A program made the translations under genes and the position numbers. Below are positions 1-11,200 of a stretch of DNA of 64,000 nt, piece after piece. Source of the DNA: an uncultured Acholeplasmatales bacterium (GTDB taxonomy: Bacteria > Bacillota_I > Bacilli_A > Acholeplasmatales > Anaeroplasmataceae). Location of the stretch: contig CALUQZ010000001.1 of assembly GCA_944323055.1 (NCBI GenBank), positions 1-64,000 of the forward strand, read 5' to 3'. The stretch's first letter is position 1, and every line of letters begins with the position of its first letter. The notes beneath the pieces are model-generated. The model saw nothing but the letters and a program-made list of their open reading frames with translations. It did not search any database and was not told the origin of the DNA.

Positions 1-257
1 TTTAGCCTTGAGTTTAGTTTTGATGGTTGGATATTTCCATTAACATCAACCTTAGCCTGAGTATTAGCTAAACACCATTTAATAATTGGATTATTGTTGT
101 AGTTTAAAGCATGGTTTCTTAAATCGGCTTCAAGCTGTTTCATAGGCTCACTAAGTGTATAAACGCCCTGCCTTATTTTCTCCATTTCAAAGCCCATATC
201 CTTTAAGTTGTTAAACATAGTATAACGTATATTCGTGTAAATATCAGTGATTTTTAA
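1..257 (-). pseudogene. Phage terminase large subunit, C-terminal fragment
   Basis: An open minus-strand frame runs from a TGA at 258-260 off the left edge. Its translation contains VYTLSEPMKQLEADL, NPIIKWCLAN and DVNGNIQPSK. These resemble the C-terminal nuclease part of HK97-type phage terminase large subunits, where a phrase like SxPMKELE is followed by NPVLRWMxxN and D-x-NGNIKPxK. Only about 85 codons are visible. The frame begins at a stop codon with no ribosome binding site, so the upstream ATPase half is missing and this looks like a prophage remnant. The stretch reads more GC-rich than its surroundings, consistent with foreign origin. The downstream end lies outside the window. Confidence 0.6.
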
Positions 258-301
258 TCATTTTTTAACACTAAATTACACGAACTTTCTTTAAATTTTT
301 T

Positions 302-322
302 CAATATTCGACACGAATATTG
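302..322. repeat. 9-bp perfect palindrome with related ACACGAA copies
   Basis: CAATATTCG (302-310) is followed by ACA and CGAATATTG (314-322), a perfect 9-bp inverted repeat with a 3-base centre. The core ACACGAA recurs at 278-284 and inverted at 232-238. The longer inverted pairs are 229-238/311-320 and 232-240/276-284. The cluster sits between the terminase fragment and the ABC exporter. It could be a regulator operator or an old phage recombination/arm-type site; nothing visible decides between them. Confidence 0.45.
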
Positions 323-408
323 TTATTCTTTCGTTAAAATATCTTTAAATCCATATGATTTACTAACTATAGTATAAAATCTAACAAAGCTTTATCGTTT
401 TTATAAGC

Positions 409-436
409 TAATAGCCGCTAATTAAAGCGGCTATTA
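409..436 (-). terminator. Hairpin at end of ABC exporter operon
   Basis: Perfect 11-bp stem (409-419 with 426-436) and a 6-base loop; the right arm overlaps the stop codon of the upstream exporter gene. On the minus strand it is followed by an A-rich rather than T-rich run, so it is a weak intrinsic terminator at best or an mRNA 3' end stabiliser. Confidence 0.45.
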
Positions 437-2230
437 CTTATAATTTTTAAATTGAGAATCATACATTTCTTTATAAACATCACAAGTATCATATAGATAT
501 TTATGATCTCCTTTACCTACTATTACACCATCATTTAAAACAATTATTTCATCACAATCTTTAATTGTTGATAAACGATGGGCAATGATAAAGGTTGTTC
601 TATTTTGACATACAACATCCATCGCATGTTTTATTTTATTTTCTGTTTCTGTATCAATATTAGCAGTAGCTTCATCTAATACTAATATTTTAGGATTACG
701 AAGTAAAATGCGGGCAAAACTTATTAATTGTTTTTCTCCAAGTGATAAGTTTTCTCCCCTAAAAGAAATAGGGGCGTTAATATCATTACCATTTTTATCA
801 AGTAAATCTTTAGCACCAACTTCAAGTAATACTTGTCTTATTTCATCATCGGTATAAATGTCACGTTCCATCGTTAAATTTGATTTAATAGTACCAGCAA
901 ATAAAGCCGGTGTTTGTAAAACAATTCCTAAATTTTGACGATAACTTTGTTTGTTATACATTTTAATATCTACTCCATCAACTAAAATAGAACCACTATC
1001 ATAATCGTTATAAGCCAGTAATAAATTCATTAAACTAGATTTACCAGAACCAGTGTGTCCTACTATACCAATATTTTTACCTGCCGGTACTTTTAAACTA
1101 ATGCCTTTTAAAACAGGTTTACCTTTAACATAAGAAAACCAAACATCTTTAAATTCAACATCGCCATTAATATCTTTAGGAGCCTTCGCGCCATCTAAAA
1201 CACGCGTATCATTAGCTTCATCCATAAACAAATAAACTCTATTAGCTCCGACCATACTATCTTCTAATTCATTTAAATTATTAAAAATAGCGTTAACCGG
1301 ATTAATCATTCTAGTTAAATAATCTGTAAAGGTTGTAACTAAACCAACCGTAATAACTGTACCACCAACTTCAAAATATCTAAAGCCAAAATAAACTAAA
1401 ATAGCTACTTCCGCTATTCTTTTAATTAACATTAATAGCTCCCAACCAAAATAAGCAGCTACCGTATTAGCTTTTTTATCATTATAATTATATCTATTTA
1501 CTAAGGCTTTATAATCACCTAACATACTTTCTTCTTGATTAAAATCTTGAATTACTAAAGCTCCTGTAATTAATTCATTTAACTTACCTGTAATTCTAGA
1601 ACCTGTTTCTCTTAAATCTTGGTAATAACTATGTACTCTTCTCCGGTAAATAGTTACCCATATTAATAAAACAGGAACTAAAACTAATAAAATTAAACCT
1701 AAAGATGGCATTAAATAAATAATACCTACATAAACAACTACAATATTAATTAAGGCTTGAAAGATAGAAAACATCGTTTCAAAAAATACTCTAACCCCAT
1801 TACTATCATTAGTAATTTTAGATACTATTTTACCATCTGGTTCTAATGAATAGTAATCAACAGGTAAATAATCAATTTTCCTAATCGCATCATTTCTAAG
1901 TCTACGCTCAATATTCATACCAGTTAAAGACATAAAATATTGCATAAAGTAACGAGCTACAACCATAACAATCGTTAATATGCCATATAATACAAGTAAT
2001 CTAGTAATAGCTTGATATTTTAGATCATTAGTATAACTATCATTTAAAATATAATCATCTAAGATACTTTTAGTAAGTAAAGGTGTATAAGTTTGTAAGA
2101 AAGCTATAACAAATACCAAGATAAAAGCTACTAAAAAAGTTTTCCATTCTTTCTTTATATATGGTATAGTCTTTTTTAACAGTTCTTGTTTGCCATAAAC
2201 AATCTCTTCATTTTTCTTTTTCTTACTCAT
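434..2230 (-). CDS. ABC exporter half-transporter, catalytic-site subunit (MdlB/TM288-like)
   Basis: This 598-residue half-transporter has an N-terminal six-helix membrane domain (about 25-320) and a C-terminal nucleotide-binding domain. Walker A is GHTGSGKSS (about 391), Walker B is LVLDEATANID with the catalytic Glu (about 517), and the switch His is in IIAHRLST. The signature is degenerate (LSLGEKQ, about 495) instead of LSGGQ. With its partner, this is the pattern of heterodimeric exporters such as TM287/288, BmrCD or MdlAB, where only one ATP site is fully catalytic. Start ATG has a strong AAGGAGGT, which lies inside the end of the upstream gene; the two genes overlap by 8 bases, so translation is probably coupled. 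Substrate cannot be predicted (drugs, lipids or peptides). Confidence 0.93.
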   Translation of the reverse strand: MSKKKKNEEIVYGKQELLKKTIPYIKKEWKTFLVAFILVFVIAFLQTYTPLLTKSILDDYILNDSYTNDLKYQAITRLLVLYGILTIVMVVARYFMQYFMSLTGMNIERRLRNDAIRKIDYLPVDYYSLEPDGKIVSKITNDSNGVRVFFETMFSIFQALINIVVVYVGIIYLMPSLGLILLVLVPVLLIWVTIYRRRVHSYYQDLRETGSRITGKLNELITGALVIQDFNQEESMLGDYKALVNRYNYNDKKANTVAAYFGWELLMLIKRIAEVAILVYFGFRYFEVGGTVITVGLVTTFTDYLTRMINPVNAIFNNLNELEDSMVGANRVYLFMDEANDTRVLDGAKAPKDINGDVEFKDVWFSYVKGKPVLKGISLKVPAGKNIGIVGHTGSGKSSLMNLLLAYNDYDSGSILVDGVDIKMYNKQSYRQNLGIVLQTPALFAGTIKSNLTMERDIYTDDEIRQVLLEVGAKDLLDKNGNDINAPISFRGENLSLGEKQLISFARILLRNPKILVLDEATANIDTETENKIKHAMDVVCQNRTTFIIAHRLSTIKDCDEIIVLNDGVIVGKGDHKYLYDTCDVYKEMYDSQFKNYK

Positions 2231-3977
2231 GTTCTACCTCCTTCTCATCCATTTGTTGAGATAGGTATTGATGGTAGTACCAACCCTTTAAAGCCATTAA
2301 TTCAGCATGGGTACCTTCTTCTATAATAATACCATCATCTAAAACTATAATATGATCAGCAGACATAACAGCACTTAATCTATGAGCTACAATAATATTA
2401 GTTTTATTTTTACGATACTCCTTTAAAGATTTAATAATATTAGCCTCTGTCGTTCCATCAACAGCACTCAAACTATCATCTAAAATTAAAACATCACTAT
2501 TCTTTAAGAAAGCCCTCGCAATAGCTAATCTTTGTTTTTGTCCTCCAGATAAAGTAACACCATATTCACCAACAATTGTATCAAGTCCATAAGGTAAGGC
2601 ACTTATATCTTTAGCAAAATCAGCTAATTCAATCGCATGTCTAATCTCATCATCATTAGTCTCATCAGCTTTTCCTAAAGCCACATTTTGATAAACGGAA
2701 CGACTAAACAAAACGTGTTCTTGCGGAACATAAGAAACCATGCTTCTAATACTTTCTTGATTAAAATCTTCAATAAACTTACCATTAACAAAAAGCTCAC
2801 CTTTACAAATAGGTAATTGTCTTACTAATTGTCTAACAAGAGTAGATTTTCCACTACCTGTTCTACCAACTATTCCGATTGTTTGGCCTTTTTTTATCGT
2901 TAAATTTATATTTTTTAAAACATAAAAATCATCATCTTCATATTTAAAACTAAAATTTCTAAACTCAATCTCTTCAACATGTGATATATCTTTTGCATCT
3001 TTACTATCTAAAACACTAGACTTAGCATTATAAACTTCATTAATACGATCAGCCGAAATTAAACTTTGATAAAAATTATTTAATAAGTTACCAATATTAG
3101 TAAGTGGAGAAGCAAACATACCTAAATAGATTGTAAATTGCACAAAAGCATCAACATCCATACCCCTACTTAACATGTAATAGCTACCTACACCATAAGC
3201 TATAATAGTAGCAACAGCTGTAACACTATTAAATACTGGTTGAAACACAACATTTAATTTTAAATTACGTCTTTCAATCTTATATACTTTATCTGAATAT
3301 CTTAAATTTTTTTGATAATTTTCTTCTTCTTTAGAAAAAGCTCTAATAGTTCTAACATTAGTGATACTTTCTAAAACAACATTTCCCATTTTAGAAGCTT
3401 CTTCTCTTACTTCACGCCAATTTCTTTTTACTTTCTTTTTTAAATAAAAATTAAAAAAGAAAATAATTGGTAATGGAATAACACTAAAAAGTGTTAAACT
3501 TGGTGATATTAACATCATTGCTATAAAAGTAACAACTATCGTAACAAACTCTAAAAAGATATTTAATAATCTAGTTGAACCACTAAAATTTACAGACTTA
3601 ACATCACCTAAAGCTCTCGTTAACAAATCACCTGCTTGAAAATGTTCAAAAAAACTAGCATCTTGAACTAAGATATTCTCCATATATCTAACTTGTAAGG
3701 CATAATAAAGTCTAACTTTTAAACGATTTTGTAAGACTCTTTTTGTCGTAGATACAACATATATTAATATCATAATTAAAAGATAAGCTAACAAAATATT
3801 ATAAATAATAAAATCTCTAGTTAAAGTATTGTTAGTTAAAGCCTCAGTAAAACTAGCTGTAATAGTTCCAGGTAATAAGTTAGCTAAACTTATTGAAATA
3901 CCAACAATGACAATAGCTAAATAAAAATACCAGTTCTTTTTAATGAACCACATCATACTTTTAATAAAGGCAAACAC
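2223..3977 (-). CDS. ABC exporter half-transporter, degenerate-site subunit (MdlA/TM287-like)
   Basis: A 584-residue half-transporter with a six-helix exporter domain (about 15-310) and an ATPase domain. Walker A is GRTGSGKST (about 370), the signature is canonical LSGGQKQR (about 475), and Walker B is VLILDDSLSAVD (about 498), with Asp in place of the catalytic Glu. Its Walker A/B pairs with the degenerate LSLGEKQ signature of the downstream partner, giving one inactive and one active ATP site. The start is GTG, 8 bases after GAGGAAGTG; no upstream ATG fits better. It is first in a two-gene operon with a promoter at 4019-4047. Membrane-located exporter of unknown substrate. Confidence 0.93.
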   Translation of the reverse strand: MFAFIKSMMWFIKKNWYFYLAIVIVGISISLANLLPGTITASFTEALTNNTLTRDFIIYNILLAYLLIMILIYVVSTTKRVLQNRLKVRLYYALQVRYMENILVQDASFFEHFQAGDLLTRALGDVKSVNFSGSTRLLNIFLEFVTIVVTFIAMMLISPSLTLFSVIPLPIIFFFNFYLKKKVKRNWREVREEASKMGNVVLESITNVRTIRAFSKEEENYQKNLRYSDKVYKIERRNLKLNVVFQPVFNSVTAVATIIAYGVGSYYMLSRGMDVDAFVQFTIYLGMFASPLTNIGNLLNNFYQSLISADRINEVYNAKSSVLDSKDAKDISHVEEIEFRNFSFKYEDDDFYVLKNINLTIKKGQTIGIVGRTGSGKSTLVRQLVRQLPICKGELFVNGKFIEDFNQESIRSMVSYVPQEHVLFSRSVYQNVALGKADETNDDEIRHAIELADFAKDISALPYGLDTIVGEYGVTLSGGQKQRLAIARAFLKNSDVLILDDSLSAVDGTTEANIIKSLKEYRKNKTNIIVAHRLSAVMSADHIIVLDDGIIIEEGTHAELMALKGWYYHQYLSQQMDEKEVEHE

Positions 3978-4018
3978 CCTATCACTTCCTCTTTATTGCT
4001 TAATTTTACTACATATTA

Positions 4019-4047
4019 TTTATAAATAAAAGGAAAAATTTGCACAA
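4019..4047 (-). promoter_or_regulatory. Promoter of ABC exporter operon
   Basis: Minus strand TTGTGC (4047-4042), 17-base spacer, TATAAA (4024-4019), about 40 bases ahead of the GTG start. Two of six -35 bases are off consensus, so this is moderate. Confidence 0.5.
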
Positions 4048-4068
4048 AATATACTATGTTTAGATATC

Positions 4069-4099
4069 AAAAAATAAAAGAAGACTACACGTCTTCTTT
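4069..4099 (-). terminator. Terminator of the 246-residue membrane protein gene
   Basis: 9-bp stem AAAGAAGAC/GTCTTCTTT (4091-4099 with 4077-4085), 5-base loop, then ATTTTTTG on the minus strand. The stem includes the TAG stop of the gene. Confidence 0.85.
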
Positions 4100-4825
4100 A
4101 CCCATTATTTTAGTTAAATCATCATTATACTTTAAGCTAAAAGCTTTATATATTAAATAAATATATGGCATACCTAAATTAGTTTCTAATAATGAATTAA
4201 CTATAAGTGTCATTATACTAGAACCATTTAAAGGTCTAATTCCATTAATTAATAAAGATATTTCCCAAGCAAATTGAACACTTATACCTATAGCCATAAG
4301 CCATAAAATATTTATCTTTTTATCTTTTGATAATAGATTTTTAATAATCAAACCTACATAACCAACAATTAATAAAATAGCCATTATATAATGATATTTA
4401 GTTGTTGTACGATATGTAATAATTGTATTACTAGTATCAAAACTAGCTAATGAAGGAGCAATTAACCACCACATTATTATTAATATTAACCACTCTTTTA
4501 AATACTTATCTTTTTTAAGACATAACCAGATAAACGCAAAATTAGTTATTCCATAACTAAAGCTCATCCACAATAAAACTAAAGCTGTAATAGCTTCACT
4601 TTCATTACCATTAAAAGAAATAACTCTACTATTAGAAATTAAATGGAAAAAACCATAATCAACAATAAAATATATCACACCTCCGATTAGTGACCATATA
4701 ATAGTAGCATATCTTTTCTTTACACCTAATAAAAGTAAAAAAACTATTAAGAATACTATATCTAAAACTATATAAGCTAGATTTAGTGTTCTTGTAGGAG
4801 TTATATTATCTAAACTATAAATCAT
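4085..4825 (-). CDS. Polytopic membrane protein of unknown function
   Basis: A 246-residue protein with about seven or eight hydrophobic segments (for example around 17-37, 42-62, 78-103, 112-130, 147-165 and 175-192) joined by short loops; no signature of a known family was recognised. A Trp/Ile-rich segment WLILIIMWWLIAPSLASF lies near the middle. The ATG is the natural start: it lies 7 bases beyond a consensus -10 element and has no Shine-Dalgarno sequence, so the mRNA is predicted to be leaderless. A terminator closes the gene, making it monocistronic. It could be a small integral membrane enzyme or a transporter-like protein; I cannot say which. Confidence 0.75.
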   Translation of the reverse strand: MIYSLDNITPTRTLNLAYIVLDIVFLIVFLLLLGVKKRYATIIWSLIGGVIYFIVDYGFFHLISNSRVISFNGNESEAITALVLLWMSFSYGITNFAFIWLCLKKDKYLKEWLILIIMWWLIAPSLASFDTSNTIITYRTTTKYHYIMAILLIVGYVGLIIKNLLSKDKKINILWLMAIGISVQFAWEISLLINGIRPLNGSSIMTLIVNSLLETNLGMPYIYLIYKAFSLKYNDDLTKIMGKEDV

Positions 4826-4831
4826 AATTTA

Positions 4832-4859
4832 ATTATATTAAATACTTTTAATATGTCAA
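4832..4859 (-). promoter_or_regulatory. Consensus promoter giving a leaderless mRNA
   Basis: Minus strand TTGACA (4859-4854), 16-base spacer, TATAAT (4837-4832), then six bases and the ATG at 4825. Both hexamers match consensus perfectly and +1 would fall on or within a base or two of the A of the start codon. Confidence 0.7.
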
Positions 4860-4880
4860 GTTTATTTTACAATATTAATT

Positions 4881-5105
4881 TTAATTATTTACTAAATATA
4901 CTAATCTAACATCTAATTTATCTTTGCCAGTAATAATATATGATATACCTAATTTCCTTAAATAAGCTTTATAATCATTATAACTACTTCTTATTCTAGC
5001 ATATTCTATACTGATATTTTTAGCTTCTACTGTAGCCAAAAACTTACCAGCTATCTTACCTTCTAAATTACTTAAAATATGACAAATTACATATGGTTTA
5101 TTCAT
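4881..5105 (-). pseudogene. Remnant of RibD-C/dihydrofolate reductase-like reductase
   Basis: The 74-codon frame starts MNKPYVICHILSNLEGKI, which matches the N terminus of RibD C-terminal-domain pyrimidine reductases (typically KPYVICHMxSSLDGKI). It then jumps at SYN-DYKAYL to YLRKLGISYIITGKDKLD, a segment that lies well over 100 residues further on in full-length members. The intervening NADPH-binding part and the C-terminal third are absent. This is an internally deleted relic. There is only a weak ribosome binding site, and the promoter of the next gene begins just after its stop. A functional 74-residue product is unlikely. Confidence 0.65.
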
Positions 5106-5171
5106 TTTTCATTACTTCGTTTAATAGTTTAGTCATAACTATAAATTATATCTAAATAATCTCTTAATAAA

Positions 5172-5206
5172 GCTAAAAATAAAGGCTGACTCTAAGTTCA
5201 GCCTTT
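5172..5206 (-). terminator. Terminator of the giant surface protein gene
   Basis: 9-bp stem AAAGGCTGA/TCAGCCTTT (5198-5206 with 5181-5189) followed by ATTTTTAGC on the minus strand, just after the stop at 5211. Confidence 0.85.
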
Positions 5207-5210
5207 ACTT

Positions 5211-8200
5211 TTACTTATTCTTTTTAACCCTTAAACCTATTGTTATAGGATCTTCATACCATTTTGCATATAGCATAATATTTTGATTTGGCATCGTCTT
5301 AATATTAGCTGGTTGACTGAATTTACTATCAATATACCAACCACCAAAGATATAGCCTAATCTTTCTGGTTTAGGTAAGATTACTCTTTCATCTTTCTTA
5401 TATTTAACACTCTTAACTTGAATATTACCTCTACTAATGAATGTAATCTTATATTTACGTGTCTTAACAATTATTATGATTATTGCTTGTAGTAATAATA
5501 CACCTAAAACACCTAATAAAATCCATAACCATAAGAATGAAACAACTTTATCAGATATTACAATTGCGTAATATGAGAAATGAGTAGTATAGAATTCAAT
5601 ATTACCATTTCTAATAGTTGAATCCATCAATTCATATTCTGCTAAATTATCAGCAATATGATATAAAGTATAAGTTTTATCATTTTCTAACGTTTTAGAA
5701 GGAAGAGTTAATTCAACTCTAACTTCACCATTAGGTTCAATCGGATTATTATTGCTGTCAACAAGTTGTATATCATATAGTCTAGCAACTATACCAAAGG
5801 CAGCCAGCAACTCTTCTACCGGATTTAATACATGATTTTCTTCTATTAGCGTTATAACTATTCTAGCATCAGCTTGAATACCTAAACCATCTATAGAAGA
5901 AACTACAACATTAATGATATCACCATTAATTGTAACAGTTGTTGATAACTGTCTCAACCTATACATAGCTACTAAAGTAATATCACTAGTAACAGGTGTA
6001 TTGAAATCAAATACAGTTCCATTTAAATACCAATTATCAAAGATTTGTCCTTCTTTTGTAGGGGTAAAGAAGTTCAAATATGAACCATAATTTAATGTTT
6101 CTGTTTTAATGATTTCACCATCTTGATCTACATAATTAACATTATATGAGTTGATATTCCATTTAGCATATAGTGTTATAGTAGCATTATTGGCATTTGC
6201 TAATAATTCTAGAGTTATTTCATATACTCTATCTGAAGAGAAGTCACTTGTTAAATACCAACCATCAAATGTATAACCATTTCTTGTTGGATTTTCAAGT
6301 AATATTGATTCATTTAATTCATCTACATTTATTCTTGTAGGATTATTATTAGAATTAATACCACCATTAGTTTCATATACAACATTATAATCACCAGATA
6401 ATTCTGCTTTAACAGTTATATCATGATCATATAAATAAACAGTATCTTTATTAATAGTTACTTGTCTATCATCTTCTAAATAATACCAATAATTAAATAC
6501 TAAAGTATCTAAATCTAAAACTGGTAAAATATCACCAATTCTTTGATTATAAGTTACTTCAATAGAATCAATTTCTACTAAACCATCTACATCAAAGTGA
6601 ATTTGATATTTATTAGCTACATAATTAGCTTTAACTGTAATATTTCCTATTAAACCTTCTGTTGATGTGATAGGACTATCATTATATGTCCAACCAGTAA
6701 ATCTATAACCAGTCTTTGTAGGGATTTCAAAGTTAACTATATCTTCTACTGTATATGTTGTAGGATTAGATGGATTATTTGTTCCACCATCTAATTCATA
6801 AGTTATTGTATAACTTACAATTTCCCATACTGCATATAAATTAACATTACCATCTTTATTACTTGTTAAGTTAATTACACTAGCTCCATCTGCATATGCT
6901 ACACTACCATTTTCACTTAATGACCAACCCATAAATCTATAACCTGGTCTTGTTATAGAATTTGGTGTTAATCCTTTGGCTACATCATATGTAAATGATT
7001 GTGTTGAAGTGTTACCATTATTATTAAATGTTACAGTATATGTATTAGCTACATAATTAGCTTTAACTGTAATATTTCCTGTTAAACCTTCTGTTGATGT
7101 GATAGGACTATCATTATATGTCCAACCAGTAAATGTATAACCTGTCTTTGTAGGATTTGCGAAAGTAACATTATCTTCTACATTATATGTTGAAGGGTTA
7201 GATAGATTATTTGTTCCACCATCTAATTCATAAGTAATTGTATAACTTACAATTTCCCATACTGCATATAAATTAACATTACCATCATTTTCACTTGTTA
7301 AACTAATTACACTAGCTCCATCTGCATATGCTACACTGCCATTTTCACTTAATGACCAACCCATAAATCTATAACCTGGTCTTGTTATAGAATTTGGTGT
7401 TAATCCTTGAGCTACATCATATGTGAATGTTTGAGTTGAAGTGTTACCATTATTATTAAATGTTACAGTATATGTATTAGCTACATAATTAGCTTTAACT
7501 GTAATATTTCCTGTTAAACCTTCTGTTGATGTGATAGGACTATCATTATATGTCCAACCAGTAAATGTATAACCTGTCTTTGTAGGATTTGCGAAAGTAA
7601 CATTATCTTCTACATTATATGTTGAAGGGTTAGATAGATTATTTGTTCCACCATCTAATTCATAAGTAATTGTATAACTTACAATTTCCCATACTGCATA
7701 TAAATTAACATTACCATCATTTTCGCTTGTTAAATTAATTACACTAGCTCCATCAGTATATGCTACACTACCATTTTCACTTAATGACCAACCCATAAAT
7801 CTATAACCTAGTCTTGTTATAGAATTTGGTGTTAATCCTTGAGCTACATCATATGTGAATGTTTGACTTGAAATGTTACCATTATTATTAAATGTTACAG
7901 TATATGTATTAGTTTCCCATTTAGCATATAAAGTAATATTTCCTGTACTTCCTTTTGTAATACTATCTACTTCATCTTTAAATTGAGAATCTTTATACCA
8001 ACCATCAAATGTATAACCATCTCTTGTAGGATTTACAAATGTAACATCACTAGTAGCATTATATGTTAAAGGGTTAGATGGATTATTTGTACCACCATTT
8101 AAATTGTAGGTAATTGTGTATTCTACTATATTCCAATTTGCTGTTATAGTAATATTACCTGTTATACCACTTGTTGAAGATATTGGTGTGTTATTTACAC

Positions 8201-11200
8201 CATATGTCCAACCAGCGAAGACATAGCCAGCTTTTGTAGGTATTCCAAAGGTTACTATGCTATCAACATTATATGAAATTACATTAGAACCATCATAAGA
8301 ACCACCATTTAATTCATAAGTGATTGTGTAATTAACAATTTCCCAATTTGCAGTTAAGGTAATGTTTCCATTTTCAAAAGTATTTATATTAATACTTTCA
8401 ATCTTAGTATCACCTAAATACCAACCAGTAAATGTATAACCTGTTCTAGTTGCTTGAGATAATGTGATTGTACCATCATCTACATTATATGTTGTAGGGT
8501 TATCTTTACTATTTATACCGCCATTTAAATTATAAGTGATTGTATAATTGATAATTTCCCATACTGCATATAAATTAATATTACCATTAGGATCACTTGT
8601 TAAATTAATAACATTAGCCTTATCAGCATATACTACACTACCATCTTCTTCTGTTGCCCACCCCATAAATCTATAACCGTTTCTTGTTATACCATTTGAA
8701 TTTAATGCTTCAGAAATGCCATATTCAAATTCTTGTGTTGAAGTTTGATCATTATTATTAAATGTTACAGTATACTTATTTGCAGTCCAATTAGCATATA
8801 ATGTCTTATTACCAGTTGAACCTTTTTGTATATTTTCAACTGCATTATTAAAGCTACTATCACTATACCAACCTGCAAATGTATAACCTATTCTTGTAGG
8901 ATCTTGTAATGTTATAGTGTCTGTTTCTACAGTATAAGTTGTTTTGTTATCTTCATGGTTTGTACCACCATCTAATACATAGATAATATCATAATTAATT
9001 ATTTCCCATGTAGCTATTAAAGTAATTTTACCATCAACAGCATCAGCAAATGTATCTAAACTAATATTAGTAATAACAATATCACCTAAATACCAACCTG
9101 TAAAGTCATAACCAAGTCTATCAGGTAAATATAAAGTAACTGTACCATTTTCTACATTATAACTAATAGGGTTAGCTTCATGGTTTTTACCACCATCTAA
9201 TATATATTCAATCGTATAATTAATGATTTCCCACACTGCATATAATTGAACATTACCATTAGGATCACTTGTTAAATTCTTAACGTTTTGACCATCTGTA
9301 TATACTACTGTGCCATTTACACTAGTTGCCCAACCTGTAAAATCATAACCAGGTCTAGTAATAGTATTTTGATTTAATGTACTTTCAAAATCATATGTAA
9401 ATTCTTGTGTTGAAGTTTCACCATTATTATTAAATGTTACAGTATACTTATTTGCAGTCCATTTAGCATATAAAGTCTTATTACCCGTAGAACCTTTTTC
9501 TATACTTATTACTTTATTACCACTAAAATCACTATTACTATACCAACCTGCAAATGTATAACCTTTTTTTGTAGGATAATCAAATCTAATAGAATCTTCT
9601 ATAGTATACTTTTTAGGATTATTATTACTATTAGTACCACCATTTAAATTGTATGTGATTTCATATTCAATAATACCCCATTCAGCCACTATTTCTATTG
9701 ATCCTGTAGCAAGCGCATTTTCATCTATAGCTCCACCATCTAGTGACCAACCATTAAAGCCATAACCATCCCTTATAGGATTTTTGCTTAACAATTTTTT
9801 AACTGTATCAAGAATATTATCACCATAATCAATTACATTAGTTATAGAACTTGTAGAACCATCAATATTACCACCATTTAAATTAATTGTGATTGTAAAA
9901 TCATTTAAAATAAATTCAGGTTTTAAAGTAATATTTTCGGTCCAAACATAAGTCATACCCTTAACAATAGTTTCATCATAATATTTCCAGCCGGCAAATT
10001 CATAATTATCTTTAATAGCATTAGGTAATCCTGTAATTTGATCTAAATAATCAACAGTTAAAGTATTAGAAACACTACCTGCTAAAGACTCACCATCACC
10101 TAATTCTAATGTAATAGTATATACATTTGGTGTCCAGTTAGCTATAAGAGTTATATTACCTACTAAACCTTTAGTTGAATTAATAGTATTACCATTATAT
10201 GTCCAATTACTAAATGTATAACCTGTTTTATTAGTAGGATTAACAAAGCTAACTTCTTTTTCTACAGTATATTTTGCTGGATTGTTACTATTATTAATAT
10301 CATCACCATTTAAAATATATATAATATCATAATCAATTGCTTGATAATTAGCTTTTAGCGTAATACTTGAATTATTAGCACTAGCTAATGCTGCTCTTAA
10401 ATGGTCTTTTAATGAATCAATATTATTATAAGTTTGACCATTATATTCATATGACCAATAACTAAAACTATAACCAGTTAAATTAAAGCTTGAACTTGGT
10501 AAATTAAGAGTATCTATCTCACTATAATAAACATTAAGATCTGCCATAGAGCCACTAGCATTATCATTATTCTTATCAAAATGAATAACTACACTATGTT
10601 CTTGATAAACTGAATATAATTTAACATTATTATTATCATCAAGATATGATATTAAATCATTTATACTACCATTTGCTTTAAATTGTACACTACCATTTTC
10701 ACTAGTTGACCAACCTAAGAAAGTATAACCATCTTTAGAACTGTCTTTAATTAAACTATTATCATCATATGTAACTTCTTCTTGTTCATCATTATCATAA
10801 TTAATTGTAAAACTAATAGCTTCATATTTAGCATATAAGTTTAATTGACCAGTTAAAGAACTATCATTAAATACATATAGATTTTTTAATTCTCTATCTT
10901 GATACCAACCAACAAATTCATAACCAATATAATTATTAATAAAGCTTTGAAGGTAAGTATCTGTTAAGATAAATGGTGCAGCTAAGCCAATAGTTTGAGT
11001 ATCACCATTTCTGAAATTAAGAATTATTGAAATATTAGTTTGATAGAATGCTAAATTATATGGTGGTTCATTTTCAGACGGAACATCTTCAGCAAAACTA
11101 TATGGATTTAAAGTGTATGTAACACCATCTGCATTATAATTATATGGTTTACCAAATAAGCTATTTAATATACTTCTATTACCACTACTATATGTAGCAT

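Noticed and set aside
6600-9700. Regular short repeats resembling a CRISPR array
   Set aside because: The repeats are coding, in frame, of unequal degree of identity and 65-144 codons long; no short constant repeats with unique spacers are present.
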